Notes under the pieces: generated by a model
Database searches by the model: none
What the model was told of the DNA's origin: nothing
The model's input: the letters and a program-made list of their open reading frames with translations, nothing else
Position numbers and translations under genes: made by a program
Source of the DNA: Methylophilales bacterium
GTDB taxonomy: Bacteria; Pseudomonadota; Gammaproteobacteria; Burkholderiales; Methylophilaceae
Reading direction: 5' to 3'
DNA length: 64,000 nt
Assembly: GCA_019823025.1 (NCBI GenBank)
Contig: CP081940.1
Location: 1-64,000 of the forward strand
Shown: one piece after another, positions 19,820 to 29,689 of the stretch
Layout: each line of letters starts with the position of its first letter
Position numbering within the stretch: position 1 is the stretch's first letter

Positions 19820-20785
19820 TTAGATTTCAAAATTAGACTTATGCGGTAACAATGTTTCCATCTGCTTCCTAACTAGCTGTAGTCTTTTATCTAAAGCGTC
19901 TGCATTATCGCAGGTATCATTAATACAAAAAAAAGGGATCTTACCAAATTTTTGCTTTAGGCGATCTAACTCCAACTCAATTTTATTTGAACCGCTTTCA
20001 ATATATAAAAATTCTGAGTGGATTATTTTCGCATATTTATTATATTCAAGCCATCTCGGAACAAAATCACCTATAATTCCAGGTGTTCGCCATGTTCGAA
20101 AATTTTTCTCTCTTATTTTATTATACAAAGCTATGGCTTGATCTTCTATCTCAAATAAAAAGGATTTTTTATATGGTCTTGGTGCGTGCGCTAAAGGTAT
20201 ATTTCGATGTTTATAGCTTTTATATTTTTCTTTTAACCATAACTTTGATTGGATGGAGGAATTAATCGGAGACAAATGTATTGACTGCATCTTATTATAC
20301 TCATCATGTGGTTCGTTATCATAAAAATACTTTAATTTTTTATTAAACCACCAGTTTTTATCTACCGGCATTCCAAAAAATATATCATCATTTAAATAAA
20401 AAAAATTTTCAGATAAGTTTGGTATGTGATGGATATAAGACTCGATATGAGCTGACGCAAAAATTGGATTTATTTTTTTGGGAATAATACTTTTATGATC
20501 AATGACTGTTACTCCCTTATTTTGTGCTAACCACCTAGGGCTTTGTTCATCAGTGACAATATAAACATGTCCATGGTCTGGGAAAAATTTTTCTAGACAT
20601 CTTAAATTGAAGATTAGCTCACCATTATCACGAAATCTTCCATCAGTGTTAGCATAAAGCGCAATATCATCTTTATTAGTTTTTAAAAAGGCATCAAAAG
20701 ACTTGCGTCTTTTTTCTTGCCAATTTTTATCATTAGAATCGACCCACAAATAAACGATATCAACTTGAGTATCAAAATTTGCCAT
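19820..20785 (-). CDS. Stealth-family sugar-phosphate transferase
   Basis: A 321-residue protein with the conserved regions of Stealth proteins, which transfer hexose-1-phosphate units in capsule-type polymers. CR1 is at the N-terminus (VDIVYLWVDSNDKNWQEK). CR2 follows with RFRDNGELIFNLRCLEKFFP, IVTDEQSPRWL, ASAHIESYIHHIPNLSE and FFYLNDDIFFG. The later conserved region includes HAPRPYKKS. No capsule export genes are nearby; neighbours are guaA and a YdjM-like gene. It is therefore an isolated surface-polysaccharide gene among core genes. Confidence 0.9.
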   Translation of the reverse strand: MANFDTQVDIVYLWVDSNDKNWQEKRRKSFDAFLKTNKDDIALYANTDGRFRDNGELIFNLRCLEKFFPDHGHVYIVTDEQSPRWLAQNKGVTVIDHKSIIPKKINPIFASAHIESYIHHIPNLSENFFYLNDDIFFGMPVDKNWWFNKKLKYFYDNEPHDEYNKMQSIHLSPINSSIQSKLWLKEKYKSYKHRNIPLAHAPRPYKKSFLFEIEDQAIALYNKIREKNFRTWRTPGIIGDFVPRWLEYNKYAKIIHSEFLYIESGSNKIELELDRLKQKFGKIPFFCINDTCDNADALDKRLQLVRKQMETLLPHKSNFEI

Positions 20786-20804
20786 TAGCTAATCCTTACT
20801 AATA

Positions 20805-22364
20805 TTACTCCCACTCAATGGTGGAGGGCGGCTTTCCTGAAACATCATAAACAACTCGATTAATGCCCTTTACTTCATTGATAATTCTATTTGAGACTTT
20901 TCCTAATAAATCGTATGGGAGTTCAGCCCAATTGGCAGTCATGAAATCTGAAGTCACAACCGCTCTTAAAGAAACAACGTATTCATAGGTCCGAGCATCC
21001 CCCATCACTCCTACTGATTTAACTGGAAGGAAAACAGCAAAAGCTTGAGATGTCTTGTCATACCAACCAGATTTTTTTAACTCCTCAATAAAAATCGCAT
21101 CCGCACCTCTGAGTAAATCAGCGAAATCTTTTTTTATTTCACCTAGGATTCTGACTCCCAATCCTGGGCCAGGGAAGGGGTGTCTATAAACCATATCTTT
21201 TGGAAGACCAAGCTCAACACCTAATTTCCTGACTTCATCCTTAAAAAGATCTCTTAAAGGTTCTAGTAATTTTAATTTTAAAGTATCAGGAAGACCACCT
21301 ACGTTGTGATGACTTTTGATGTTATGTGCTTTTTTTGTGTCTCCTCCGGCAGATTCAATGACATCAGGATATATGGTGCCTTGCGCCAGCCATTTGACTT
21401 GAGGATATTCTTTTGATTCTTCTTGGAAGATTTCTACAAAATCGCGACCAATAATTTTTCTTTTTTCTTCGGGATCGGTAACTCCCTCCAGATCCTTTAA
21501 AAACTTACCTTCCGCATTGACGTGAATCACCTTAACACCTAGGTTTTCTTTAAATGTTTTCATCACTATCTCGCCTTCATTCAGTCTAAGTAGGCCATGA
21601 TCAACAAAAACACAAGTTAATTGGTCACCAATCGCTTTATGAATTAATGCTGCAGCGACAGAGGAATCAACACCACCTGAAAGTCCTAAAATAACTTCAT
21701 CTGAACCGACAGCTTCTTGCATTTTTTTAACCGCTGTTTCAAGGTAATTTGGCATATTCCATTCAGGTTTACACGCTGAAATATCAATTACAAATTTTTT
21801 GATTATTTCAAACCCTTTTTTTGTGTGGGTCACCTCAGGATGAAATTGTAATCCATAGAAATGCTTTGATTTATTAGCAATACCCGCTATTGGGGTAGAT
21901 TGATTGCTGCAGATAATTTCAAAATCGTCAGGCAATTGATTGACTTTGTCACCATGGCTCATCCATACGTCAAGCAATCCATGACCCCCATCATTTTTTT
22001 TATCTTCAATATCTTTTAATAAATCAGAATGTCCGTGAGCCCTAATTTCTGCGTAGCCAAATTCTCTCTCATTACTATTTACAACGGTGCCTCCTAATTG
22101 ATTCACCATCGTTTGCATGCCATAGCAAATACCTAAAATTGGGATTCCTAGATCAAAAATATGTGAGCTGACATTGGGTGTTTCATTCTCATAAACTGAA
22201 TTAGGACCACCGGAAAGAATCATTCCTCGGGCTTCAAAAGAATTAATTTTTTCAATAGAAGCGTCATAGGGATAAATTTCACAATAGACATTGAGCTCTC
22301 TGACTCTTCTTGCGATAAGCTGAGTGTATTGAGAACCAAAATCAATAATTAAAATTTTATCCAT
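20805..22364 (-). CDS. guaA: GMP synthase (glutamine-hydrolysing)
   Basis: A 519-residue enzyme that aminates XMP to GMP. The N-terminal class I glutamine amidotransferase domain has the catalytic cysteine in GICYGMQTM and the His/Glu of FHPEVTHT. The ATP pyrophosphatase domain has [16 protein letters not shown]. The C-terminal dimerisation domain ends in the usual [10 protein letters not shown]. It lies 38 bp downstream of guaB on the same strand, so the two steps from IMP to GMP are in one operon. Confidence 0.99.
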   Translation of the reverse strand: MDKILIIDFGSQYTQLIARRVRELNVYCEIYPYDASIEKINSFEARGMILSGGPNSVYENETPNVSSHIFDLGIPILGICYGMQTMVNQLGGTVVNSNEREFGYAEIRAHGHSDLLKDIEDKKNDGGHGLLDVWMSHGDKVNQLPDDFEIICSNQSTPIAGIANKSKHFYGLQFHPEVTHTKKGFEIIKKFVIDISACKPEWNMPNYLETAVKKMQEAVGSDEVILGLSGGVDSSVAAALIHKAIGDQLTCVFVDHGLLRLNEGEIVMKTFKENLGVKVIHVNAEGKFLKDLEGVTDPEEKRKIIGRDFVEIFQEESKEYPQVKWLAQGTIYPDVIESAGGDTKKAHNIKSHHNVGGLPDTLKLKLLEPLRDLFKDEVRKLGVELGLPKDMVYRHPFPGPGLGVRILGEIKKDFADLLRGADAIFIEELKKSGWYDKTSQAFAVFLPVKSVGVMGDARTYEYVVSLRAVVTSDFMTANWAELPYDLLGKVSNRIINEVKGINRVVYDVSGKPPSTIEWE

Positions 22365-22402
22365 TAAGATATTAAGTCGTTTTTGTTTAATGGTGAGTGA
22401 CG

Positions 22403-23863
22403 CTAGTCAACTCGGTAATTAGGTGCTTCTTTTGTGATCTGAACATCATGAACGTGTGATTCTTTAATCCCAGCGTTGGTAATTTCAATAAATTTTGCTT
22501 TTTTATGCATATTAGGAATTGTATCCACTCCGACGTATCCCATTGATGCACGAAGCCCACCCATTAACTGATGGAGGACATTAACTACTGTCCCTTTGAA
22601 TGGAACGCGACCTTCAATTCCTTCAGGGACTAATTTATCCGAATTATTCTCACCGTCTTGAAAGTAACGATCACTGGAGCCTTTTTTCATTGCCCCAATC
22701 GAGCCCATACCACGATATGATTTATAGGACCTGCCTTGGAATAATTCTACTTCACCCGGTGCTTCCTCAGTTCCTGCAAACATACTGCCTAACATGACTG
22801 AGCTTGCTCCAGCAGCAATGGCCTTGGCTACATCACCTGAGAATCTGATGCCACCATCAGCAATAAAGGGGATATTTTTCTTCTTTAATGCTTCATAGAC
22901 ATCATTGATCGCAGTAATTTGCGGGACACCAACTCCTGCAACAATACGCGTTGTACATATTGACCCCGGCCCAATACCAACTTTCACGCTATCAGCTCCA
23001 TGATCTATCATCGCTATTGCAGCCTCAGAGGTGGCAATGTTCCCACCAATGACATCGACCTTGGGATAATTTTTCTTAATCCATTTAATCCGATTTAAAA
23101 CACCTTCAGAGTGACCATGCGCTGTATCAACAATGAGAACATCTACGCTGGCCTCAACGAGAAGCTCTGTTCTTACTTCAGTATCATTTCCAACACCAAT
23201 GGCTGCGCCGACTCTTAATCTTCCATGCTCATCCTTACAGGCAAACGGGTGATCTGTTGATTTCTGAATATCCTTGACTGTGATTAATCCTGTTAGGGTG
23301 TCCTCATCATTAATCACCAGTAAGCGTTCAATTCGGTGTTGGTGTAGAAGACTTGTAATCTCTTCTTTACTTGCCCCTTCTTTGACAGTCACAAGCCGCT
23401 CTCTTGGAGTCATGACATTTTTAATGGGTTGAGTCAGGTTTGTCTCAAATCGTAAATCACGATTGGTTACTATCCCAACGATCTTATCTTTTTCGACTAC
23501 AGGTAAGCCTGATATTTTATTCTTACGTGTAATTTGCATTACCTCGTCAACAGACATGTTAGGGTCAATGGTAATCGGGTCACTCACAACCCCAGATTCA
23601 AATCGTTTAACCTTATCGACACGATTCGCTTGTCTTTGGGGCGTTAAGTTTTTGTGGATAATACCCATACCACCTTGTTCTGCAAGTGCTATTGCCATAT
23701 TGGCTTCTGTCACTGTATCCATCGCAGCAGAAATCACTGGAATATTAAGGCTAATTTTTTTAGTTAATTTTGTTTCTAATGAAACGTCTTTCGGCAGCAC
23801 GCTAGAATGATTGGGAACAAGAAGCACATCATCGAATGTTAAAGCTTTGTTGGGTAGACGCAT
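22403..23863 (-). CDS. guaB: IMP dehydrogenase
   Basis: Oxidises IMP to XMP with NAD+, the committed step to guanine nucleotides. The start is the ATG at 23863 ([17 protein letters not shown]), with AAGGAAA just upstream; in-frame sequence further up includes only a TTG that precedes this ribosome site. The TIM barrel is interrupted by two CBS domains (residues ~95-205). The catalytic cysteine is in [18 protein letters not shown], and the flap contains [10 protein letters not shown]. About 486 residues, normal for the family. It begins the guaB-guaA operon. Confidence 0.98.
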   Translation of the reverse strand: MRLPNKALTFDDVLLVPNHSSVLPKDVSLETKLTKKISLNIPVISAAMDTVTEANMAIALAEQGGMGIIHKNLTPQRQANRVDKVKRFESGVVSDPITIDPNMSVDEVMQITRKNKISGLPVVEKDKIVGIVTNRDLRFETNLTQPIKNVMTPRERLVTVKEGASKEEITSLLHQHRIERLLVINDEDTLTGLITVKDIQKSTDHPFACKDEHGRLRVGAAIGVGNDTEVRTELLVEASVDVLIVDTAHGHSEGVLNRIKWIKKNYPKVDVIGGNIATSEAAIAMIDHGADSVKVGIGPGSICTTRIVAGVGVPQITAINDVYEALKKKNIPFIADGGIRFSGDVAKAIAAGASSVMLGSMFAGTEEAPGEVELFQGRSYKSYRGMGSIGAMKKGSSDRYFQDGENNSDKLVPEGIEGRVPFKGTVVNVLHQLMGGLRASMGYVGVDTIPNMHKKAKFIEITNAGIKESHVHDVQITKEAPNYRVD

Positions 23864-23960
23864 ATTATTTTCCTTATCGCGCAAAAGGAAATTATACAGA
23901 ATAGAAAAAATAAATCGATGGAAATTTTAAAAAAAGTAAAGACCCAAATATCTTTATCCT

Positions 23961-24677
23961 TTAAAACTTATATTGCAGTCCCACCATCAGTTCTTGTGTT
24001 TTGATGTCACCGCCGTTTATTCCTCTTTGTCGGTCAAGCGGGAAGCGAACTCCATTATTAGAGAATTCAGTACCCCCTTTAAATGCCCCTAAATTGACAT
24101 ACTGGTAATTCACATCTAACGAGAGCTGTTCGGTTATGCTAACTAAAGTCCCTGCTGAGAGTTTATAGGCAAACTGATTAATAGTGTCGCCATCAATAGT
24201 CGAGCCACTAGGAATCCCATTATTACGGAACACAGTTGTCCCCATCTTATTTCTTGAGATACCCACCCCACCTCCTAGATAAGGGGTAATAGCGGTATTA
24301 CTCATATTAAAAGGTTGGAAGTCATAAAAGCCATTGATAAACAAAGACTCTGTTTGGATTTTTGTATTATAAGTGAAGGTAGGAAATGGAATAGCACGAC
24401 CATCATATTCATAACCGGTTCTTTTGATGGCTTCTAGTTCTAGTCTAAAGCTATCGGTTAGGTATTTACCCAGACTGAATCCAAATGCACTGCCCGTGCC
24501 TAAATCATCATTTTGTAAAGCACGAGATGCCCCACTAGAAAGAATAAAGCTCGTCTCCCCTGTATCACTTGTTTTAGATACACCGCCTTTTGCCGTAATG
24601 TAATAACCCTCTAAATCTATAGCAAAAGAAAGTGAGGGGATAGTAAAGAGTAAAGCGAGTATAATTTTATTTATCAA
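23961..24677 (-). CDS. Outer-membrane beta-barrel protein, porin-family type
   Basis: A 238-residue exported protein with a signal peptide (ending SLSFA) and an eight-stranded barrel pattern. It has alternating polar/hydrophobic strands such as YYITAKGGVSKTS, ITPYLGGGVGISRNKMG and LSLDVNYQYVNLG, and a C-terminal phenylalanine (VGLQYKF), the outer-membrane assembly signal. The pattern is of the small surface-antigen barrels (P44/Msp4-like). The specific role is unknown. It lies between guaB and the rnfH-ratA pair, all on the minus strand. Confidence 0.85.
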   Translation of the reverse strand: MINKIILALLFTIPSLSFAIDLEGYYITAKGGVSKTSDTGETSFILSSGASRALQNDDLGTGSAFGFSLGKYLTDSFRLELEAIKRTGYEYDGRAIPFPTFTYNTKIQTESLFINGFYDFQPFNMSNTAITPYLGGGVGISRNKMGTTVFRNNGIPSGSTIDGDTINQFAYKLSAGTLVSITEQLSLDVNYQYVNLGAFKGGTEFSNNGVRFPLDRQRGINGGDIKTQELMVGLQYKF

Positions 24678-24708
24678 GAGTCAGTATAAATAGAAAAAAA
24701 TTGTTATT

Positions 24709-24993
24709 TTACTTCTTTTTTGCTACTCTCTTCCTCCTCATTTCTTTGGGGTCTAAAATTAAGGGCCGATAAATTTCAATACGGTCTCTATCCTTAAGCA
24801 GATGATCGAGCGTAGTTTTTTTCCCAAAAATACCGACTTTATTTTTTGATAAATCAATACAGGGGAATTTTTTTTGGATACCTGACTTTTCAATTGCCTG
24901 CTTGACGTCAGATTTAGTTGGGACTTTAATGGAGATAATGACTTGTTCTTCAGGCATTGCATAGGCGATCTCAACTAATATTTCATCAGGCAT
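24709..24993 (-). CDS. rnfH: RnfH family ubiquitin-fold protein
   Basis: A ~94-residue beta-grasp protein of the RnfH (UPF0125, formerly RatB) family, function unsettled. The start is the ATG at 24993 (MPDEILVEIAYAMPEEQ), with GGAGAAACG ahead; this overlaps the end of ratA by 8 bp. Core features are VEIAYAMPEEQ, VGIFGKKTTLDHLLKDRDRIEIYRPL and a basic tail typical of the family. It is paired with ratA as in most betaproteobacteria and many gammaproteobacteria. Confidence 0.9.
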   Translation of the reverse strand: MPDEILVEIAYAMPEEQVIISIKVPTKSDVKQAIEKSGIQKKFPCIDLSKNKVGIFGKKTTLDHLLKDRDRIEIYRPLILDPKEMRRKRVAKKK

Positions 24994-25420
24994 CGTTTCT
25001 CCTGTTAGCTTCTTTAACAAAATTATCAATGAACGTATTGGCAATGATATTAAACACAGGCGAGATAAGTTTTTCTAAAATAATATTACTAAATTGGTAG
25101 TGTAACTCTAGCTCTATACGACACGCATTCTTATCAAGCGCTTTGAAACGCCACTCACCACTGAGTTGTTTGAATGGCCCATTGATCAGTTTGATTACCA
25201 TTTTTTCAGGAAAGGTTTTGTTATTTTCTGTGGTGAAGGTTTGCTTGACGCCATGATAATTAATTTTAATTGATGCTTTTGTAATTTTATCGGATTTTTT
25301 TATGATTTCAGTCCCCCCGCACCAGGGAAGAAAATTTTCGTACTCTTCAACATTATCGACTAAGGCGAACATTTCTTCTCTTGAATATAAAACTAGTGCA
25401 CTTTTTTTGATGGAGACCAT
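24986..25420 (-). CDS. ratA: Ribosome association toxin RatA / ubiquinone-binding START-like protein
   Basis: A 144-residue START/polyketide-cyclase-like protein. The E. coli homologue binds 50S subunits, and the related mitochondrial Coq10 binds ubiquinone. The family pattern is clear: SREEMFALVDNVEEYENFLPWCGG, the gap-free KINYHGVKQTFTTEN, and the C-terminal amphipathic helix SPVFNIIANTFIDNFVKEA. It overlaps rnfH by 8 bp and is divergent from smpB, 57 bp apart. This smpB/ratA/rnfH arrangement is a classic one. Confidence 0.93.
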   Translation of the reverse strand: MVSIKKSALVLYSREEMFALVDNVEEYENFLPWCGGTEIIKKSDKITKASIKINYHGVKQTFTTENNKTFPEKMVIKLINGPFKQLSGEWRFKALDKNACRIELELHYQFSNIILEKLISPVFNIIANTFIDNFVKEANRRNDA

Positions 25421-25477
25421 GAAGTGATAATATTACTTATAGCGTACAATTAAAAGATAATAAATTTAACATTCCTT

Positions 25478-25933
25478 ATGAGCATTATACAAAATAAAAA
25501 AGCCTACCATGACTACTTCGTTGAAGATAAATACGAAGCAGGTATTATCTTAGAAGGTTGGGAAGTTAAAGCAATCAGAGATAATAGGGTCAACATTAAA
25601 GAGGCATACGTTATTATTCAAAAGGGTGAGATCTATCTTTTGGGATGCCATATCACGCCCCTAGGCAGTGCTTCCACTCATATCAACCCGGATAATATTC
25701 GTACGCGTAAGCTACTCTTAAATCATGATGAGATTGCTAAACTAATCGGCAAAGTTGAACGCTCAGGTTTTACACTAGTCCCTCTGGACATGCACTTTAG
25801 TAAAGGAAAGATAAAGTGTGAAATAGGATTGGCTAAAGGTAAAAAACAATACGATAAAAGACAGGCTGAGAAGGAAAAGGATTGGAATAGGGAGCGTAAA
25901 CAGATTCTCAGCGCAACAAACAAGGGAAAGTAG
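25478..25933 (+). CDS. smpB: SsrA-binding protein SmpB
   Basis: A 151-residue partner of tmRNA in trans-translation. The OB-fold shows [39 protein letters not shown] and LPLD-type [23 protein letters not shown]. The C-terminal basic tail ([18 protein letters not shown]) reaches the decoding centre. The gene is immediately upstream of ssrA, its RNA partner, leaving only 18 bp. Confidence 0.98.
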   Translation: MSIIQNKKAYHDYFVEDKYEAGIILEGWEVKAIRDNRVNIKEAYVIIQKGEIYLLGCHITPLGSASTHINPDNIRTRKLLLNHDEIAKLIGKVERSGFTLVPLDMHFSKGKIKCEIGLAKGKKQYDKRQAEKEKDWNRERKQILSATNKGK

Positions 25934-25939
25934 TATAAT
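25934..25939 (+). promoter_or_regulatory. -10 box for ssrA
   Basis: TATAAT begins on the base after the smpB stop codon, 13 bp before the mature tmRNA 5' end. The -35 region would lie inside smpB and is not well conserved. Confidence 0.5.
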
Positions 25940-25951
25940 AGGAACTTGATT

Positions 25952-26306
25952 GGGGCTGACCCGGTTTCGACGTGGGTTACAAAACAGATCAGTGCATACC
26001 GAGGCTTCTAGGTACCTCGTTAATAAACTAGAAAAACAGTAATCGCAAATGACGATAACTACGCTTTAGCTGCTTAATTCCAGCTAAACGCTGTCCTGAT
26101 GGGTCACTCGCTCAGGTTACAGCGTCATAAAGAGAGACTCGGAAATTATTGGGCTACTTAGTAATTTCTTAAACTTAAGGTAACTCGCTTTTATATTTGC
26201 TTGCTTGTTGGTGAAGTAAAAGTTAAACATAAACAACATAGCTAAGTATGTAGAACTGCCTGCAGAGGGCTTGCGGACGGGGGTTCGATTCCCCCCAGCT
26301 CCACCA
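25952..26306 (+). ncRNA. ssrA: tmRNA (ssrA)
   Basis: One-piece transfer-messenger RNA. The 5' end GGGGCTGACCCGGTTTCGAC and the 3' end GGTTCGATTCCCCCCAGCTC-CACCA are the tRNA-Ala-like halves with the T-arm and encoded CCA. The tag reading frame is at 26045-26077 and encodes ANDDNYALAA, then TAA; the usual ANDENYALAA has Glu at position 4. Its partner smpB is immediately upstream. The 3' end of tmRNA genes is a well-known integration site, and an accessory region starts right after it here. Confidence 0.98.
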
Positions 26307-26632
26307 AACTAATTTTTAAGTCTCCTACGAGCCTTAACCTTTAAGGAATGAAGAAATCCAATCAATTTAAAATGCCGAATGTGTAACTACATATATAACT
26401 ACTTTGGCTTTGCCTGCAACTAGATATTCAGAAAGTTCTTTATTATGAAGAAGAATTATGGAATCAACTTCAACCTAACCTAGGCCATTAGTTAGAAAAA
26501 TATGATTTTTATGTTTAAGGCAAGACAATCTAGACAAATGCCCAAAAGCACCACTATCTTCTATTATTTAAACTTATAACCTAAAAATTTTTGTGATAAC
26601 ATATTTTCAAATTTAATTAGGTATTAGAAACT
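26307..26632. other. Intergenic region after ssrA, no gene seen
   Basis: About 326 bp of AT-rich sequence without a credible reading frame. It holds copy A of the 24-bp direct repeat (26384-26407). I see no integrase gene or clear remnant, and no strong ssrA terminator; a weak CCTTAA/TTAAGG pairing lies at about 26331-26345. Confidence 0.6.
26384..26407 (+). repeat. 24-bp direct repeat, copy A (left end of cassette)
   Basis: A 24-bp sequence, TAACTACATATA followed by TAACTACTTTGG, is repeated exactly at 31080-31103. The repeat is itself two near-copies of a 12-bp unit. It lies 78 bp after the ssrA 3' end. The two copies bracket the DUF4956-CotH-VTC-pyrophosphatase genes. Confidence 0.8.
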
Positions 26633-27262
26633 ATGCTCGAAGTCCTAGAAAACCTCAATTTTGTTTATAAACCTTTTATTGCGTTAGCTTTGTCTGGGTT
26701 GCTTCTTTTTACCCATTCTTTTAAATTTAAATTTTTGCTTAATAGAAATACAGTCTACTTAACCATGATGCTTCCAGTAATCATACTTATCTTAACGCAA
26801 ACCATTGCAACCAATTTATATTTATCGCTTGGTCTAATTGGAGCTTTATCAATTGTTCGATATCGTACGCCTGTTAAAAGCCAATATGAATTAGCCTATT
26901 TATTTGCTTTGATAGCGATAGGCATTGTCTCTGGTGTAAACCCAAAATATGCAATTTTTTTAACTAGTATCCTAATAATATTGCCAGTTATTTATGAAGT
27001 TATTTTAAAGTTCTTTCCGGGTATTTCAAGCGAATTGCGGTTCTATAGTGATGGGAGAGCTCAACTAAATGCTACTTTCAACAAGGCAAATATAGAATCG
27101 ATAGAAAATAATCCAAAGAATGGGAGATTAATAAGAGTGGATTCTAATGCTAAAGAAAACCAAAGTAATTACTTATTTAGTTTTGATTCATTAGAAGATG
27201 CTTACAGATTCAAGAGAGGGCTTAAAGTGAAGCCTGAGTCTTTATCAATATCAAATAGTTAA
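26633..27262 (+). CDS. DUF4956 family membrane protein
   Basis: A 209-residue inner-membrane protein with about four helices in its first 125 residues. The family signature is LGLIGALSIVRYRTPVKSQYELAYLFALIAIGIVSG. The C-terminal ~75 residues form a soluble domain. DUF4956 proteins are repeatedly found beside VTC-domain and CotH-like genes, as here. Their function is not established, although a membrane partner for a polyphosphate or surface-phosphorylation process is plausible. The stop is one base before the next start, so it is tightly coupled to the CotH-like gene. Confidence 0.88.
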   Translation: MLEVLENLNFVYKPFIALALSGLLLFTHSFKFKFLLNRNTVYLTMMLPVIILILTQTIATNLYLSLGLIGALSIVRYRTPVKSQYELAYLFALIAIGIVSGVNPKYAIFLTSILIILPVIYEVILKFFPGISSELRFYSDGRAQLNATFNKANIESIENNPKNGRLIRVDSNAKENQSNYLFSFDSLEDAYRFKRGLKVKPESLSISNS

Positions 27263-27263
27263 A

Positions 27264-29684
27264 ATGACTAAACTTATCGGAGTATTATTTTCGGTATTTT
27301 TTTTATTTATTTCAAACAATATTTATGCATATAGTAATTCGCCGCACGAGATTCCTGATAAATTAACAATGAGTTTTACAGGCAATTCATTTAAAACTTA
27401 TCTAAACCTACTTGCTGCCGTTAATATAGATCCTGGTAAAACAATTACTGAAAAATTTAAAAAAAAATTCAGAATAAATGGTAAATATATCGATAAGAAT
27501 GGTTCAGAAGTTCTGTTTAAAGGAAAAGCTAGAATTACTGGGGATTGGAAGGACCATATTGGTAAAAATGGCTTTTCTTCGCTATCAATTTCTTTAAAAA
27601 AATCAAATATTGGTGGCGTAACAAATTTTAGACTTCTTCTGCCAGAAACAAAAGGTGGTATATATGAAATTTTTTGGTCTTCACTCATGGAGGAAATTGG
27701 GTTCCCAGTTCCATTAAGGAAATATATCGACGTTAATATCTTTAACAGTAATTTTACATTTATTTTTGAGGAAAAACCTGAAAAAGAATTTTTAGAATCT
27801 ATCGGTATCAGAGAGGCACCTATTGTAGAGGTTGACGAAAGACAATTCTGGGAATTGAACAAATCTTCCAATGTAAAAGACCCTGTTTCAAAACTTGTGG
27901 GTAGTTTTTTTTATCAAAATAAAGTAAAAAATAAAGACTTTATTAAAAATGACATTTCACAAAAAATTTCCTTAAAGGCAATTTCATTAATTTCATCTGA
28001 TTTTAAAAATTTAATAATTGATGATTTTAATAAACTCAATAAAGCTTATGCTAGTCATGGATTAAATTGGCATAATAGAAAATTTATTTATGATCCAATA
28101 TACAATGATTACATTCCTATCTATTTTGATGGAATGATATATATCAAAAAAATGAAAAGTGATTGCACTAATTTTAATCTTGATAATTACAATAATGATG
28201 TAAAGAAAAAAATTAATGTGCTTAATTCAATGTATTTTGATAGAACTTTAAAAAAATATAATCTTACTAATGATATGAAATGCATAGCAGCAAAATTCTT
28301 CAATCAAAAAATTTCTTCGAGCCTGACAAAAATTAAAGCAATTGAACCAATTAAATTCAATGATAAAAAGGCTATTAGTTCATTGGAAGTAAAAATAAAA
28401 AAACAAGAAAAAAGTATAAGAGTTTGGCCGGATATTGTTGAAATTAAACCTAATGACAAGCTTGTATATCGATTAAAATATGATGATAAAAGTAAAGTCT
28501 GGGAAAAAAATAAAGAAATAGAATATAAAGAGCTTAATAAGTATTTAATTGGAGATGATAAACCTAAAACAGTTAAAAATTTTAAAATATATGATTTACT
28601 TTCTATTTCATATCCTTTCAATCATAAAGAATCATTTAATGAAATTAATGCTATAAACCAATCGCTTGATATTCAAATTAGTCCAAACGAAACAAAATAT
28701 ATCAAATTGTCTGCTTCAAATTCAATCATTAATATCACTTTACAAAACCAAAAATCCAAAATTATTTTTTATCAAGCTAGCTTTAAAGACAGTAAAGTTT
28801 TTATTCATTCAAATGCAAATAAAAGTGAAAAAATTAACGAAAATTTAGTGAGGTATGATTCTCGGTTAATTACATCGTGCGCAAGCTTCATTGATAGCAG
28901 CGTTCATAAAACATTCATTTCATCATTAAACTGCCAACTTGAAGATGGACTTAACTTTCTTAGGACGAATGGATCAGATGTTTCTATAAATATAAATAAC
29001 TCATTGTTTGATGGTTTAGATGCAGACTTTTCTACATTAACATTTAATGAAATTAATATTCAAAATTCAGGTAATGATTGTATTGATGTTTCTGCAGGAA
29101 CATATAATTTTAAAAAAATAAATGCAGATACCTGTGCAGACAAAGCAATAAGCATTGGCGAAAAAAGTTTAGTCGCTATCAATAATGCCATCATAAAAAA
29201 TGCAAACATTGGCCTTGCAGTAAAGGATTTATCTGAAGTCAGTTTAAATTCCATTAAACAAAGTAATGTGGAAGACTGTATAAATGTTTATCAAAAAAAA
29301 CAAGAGTTTGGGCCTGGGACTATTATATTGGATAAAAAAATTAATGACTGTAGTGTGAAATTGAAAAATGGATCAAAATTAGTAAAAGGGAAGTCATGCA
29401 TGAAAGTTGAAAAAAATTATTTCTATAATATATGTATAAAAAATGAATCAATTCAAGTTGCAATAAAAAAACCATTGCCTTATAACAGTCTTTTTTACTT
29501 AAATGTGATGGACGGTAAAACAAAGAAAATTAAAAATCTAAATTCTTTTATCCAAAAAAATTATAAAGCTACATGTAAAGTAAATGAGCCATGTGATTTA
29601 GAGGTAAAAATTGAAAATCAGTATGTCAATATGGGACTTTATGACAATGACTTAGGAATATATAGTTTAAAGGAATTCCACTAA
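27264..29684 (+). CDS. Exported CotH-like protein with C-terminal beta-helix
   Basis: An 806-residue secreted or surface protein. A signal peptide covers residues 1-22 (LFISNNIYA). The N-terminal third resembles the CotH kinase-like family: FRINGKYIDKNG, FKGKARITGDWKDHIGK, GVTNFRLLLPETKGG, and a later YDPIYNDYIPIYFDGMIY. CotH proteins are atypical protein kinases of spore coats; here I cannot confirm all catalytic residues. Residues ~540-700 look like a right-handed parallel beta-helix (SGNDCIDVSAGTYNFKKINA, NIGLAVKDLSEVSLNSI). The C-terminal part has four cysteines. DNA is very A-rich. Position between DUF4956 and VTC genes ties it to that module. Confidence 0.8.
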   Translation: MTKLIGVLFSVFFLFISNNIYAYSNSPHEIPDKLTMSFTGNSFKTYLNLLAAVNIDPGKTITEKFKKKFRINGKYIDKNGSEVLFKGKARITGDWKDHIGKNGFSSLSISLKKSNIGGVTNFRLLLPETKGGIYEIFWSSLMEEIGFPVPLRKYIDVNIFNSNFTFIFEEKPEKEFLESIGIREAPIVEVDERQFWELNKSSNVKDPVSKLVGSFFYQNKVKNKDFIKNDISQKISLKAISLISSDFKNLIIDDFNKLNKAYASHGLNWHNRKFIYDPIYNDYIPIYFDGMIYIKKMKSDCTNFNLDNYNNDVKKKINVLNSMYFDRTLKKYNLTNDMKCIAAKFFNQKISSSLTKIKAIEPIKFNDKKAISSLEVKIKKQEKSIRVWPDIVEIKPNDKLVYRLKYDDKSKVWEKNKEIEYKELNKYLIGDDKPKTVKNFKIYDLLSISYPFNHKESFNEINAINQSLDIQISPNETKYIKLSASNSIINITLQNQKSKIIFYQASFKDSKVFIHSNANKSEKINENLVRYDSRLITSCASFIDSSVHKTFISSLNCQLEDGLNFLRTNGSDVSININNSLFDGLDADFSTLTFNEINIQNSGNDCIDVSAGTYNFKKINADTCADKAISIGEKSLVAINNAIIKNANIGLAVKDLSEVSLNSIKQSNVEDCINVYQKKQEFGPGTIILDKKINDCSVKLKNGSKLVKGKSCMKVEKNYFYNICIKNESIQVAIKKPLPYNSLFYLNVMDGKTKKIKNLNSFIQKNYKATCKVNEPCDLEVKIENQYVNMGLYDNDLGIYSLKEFH

Positions 29685-29689
29685 CCTTA

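Noticed and set aside
27398..28621. Minus-strand frames of 157 and 105 residues inside the CotH-like gene
   Set aside because: Shadows of an A-rich coding strand; no family pattern and no ribosome sites.
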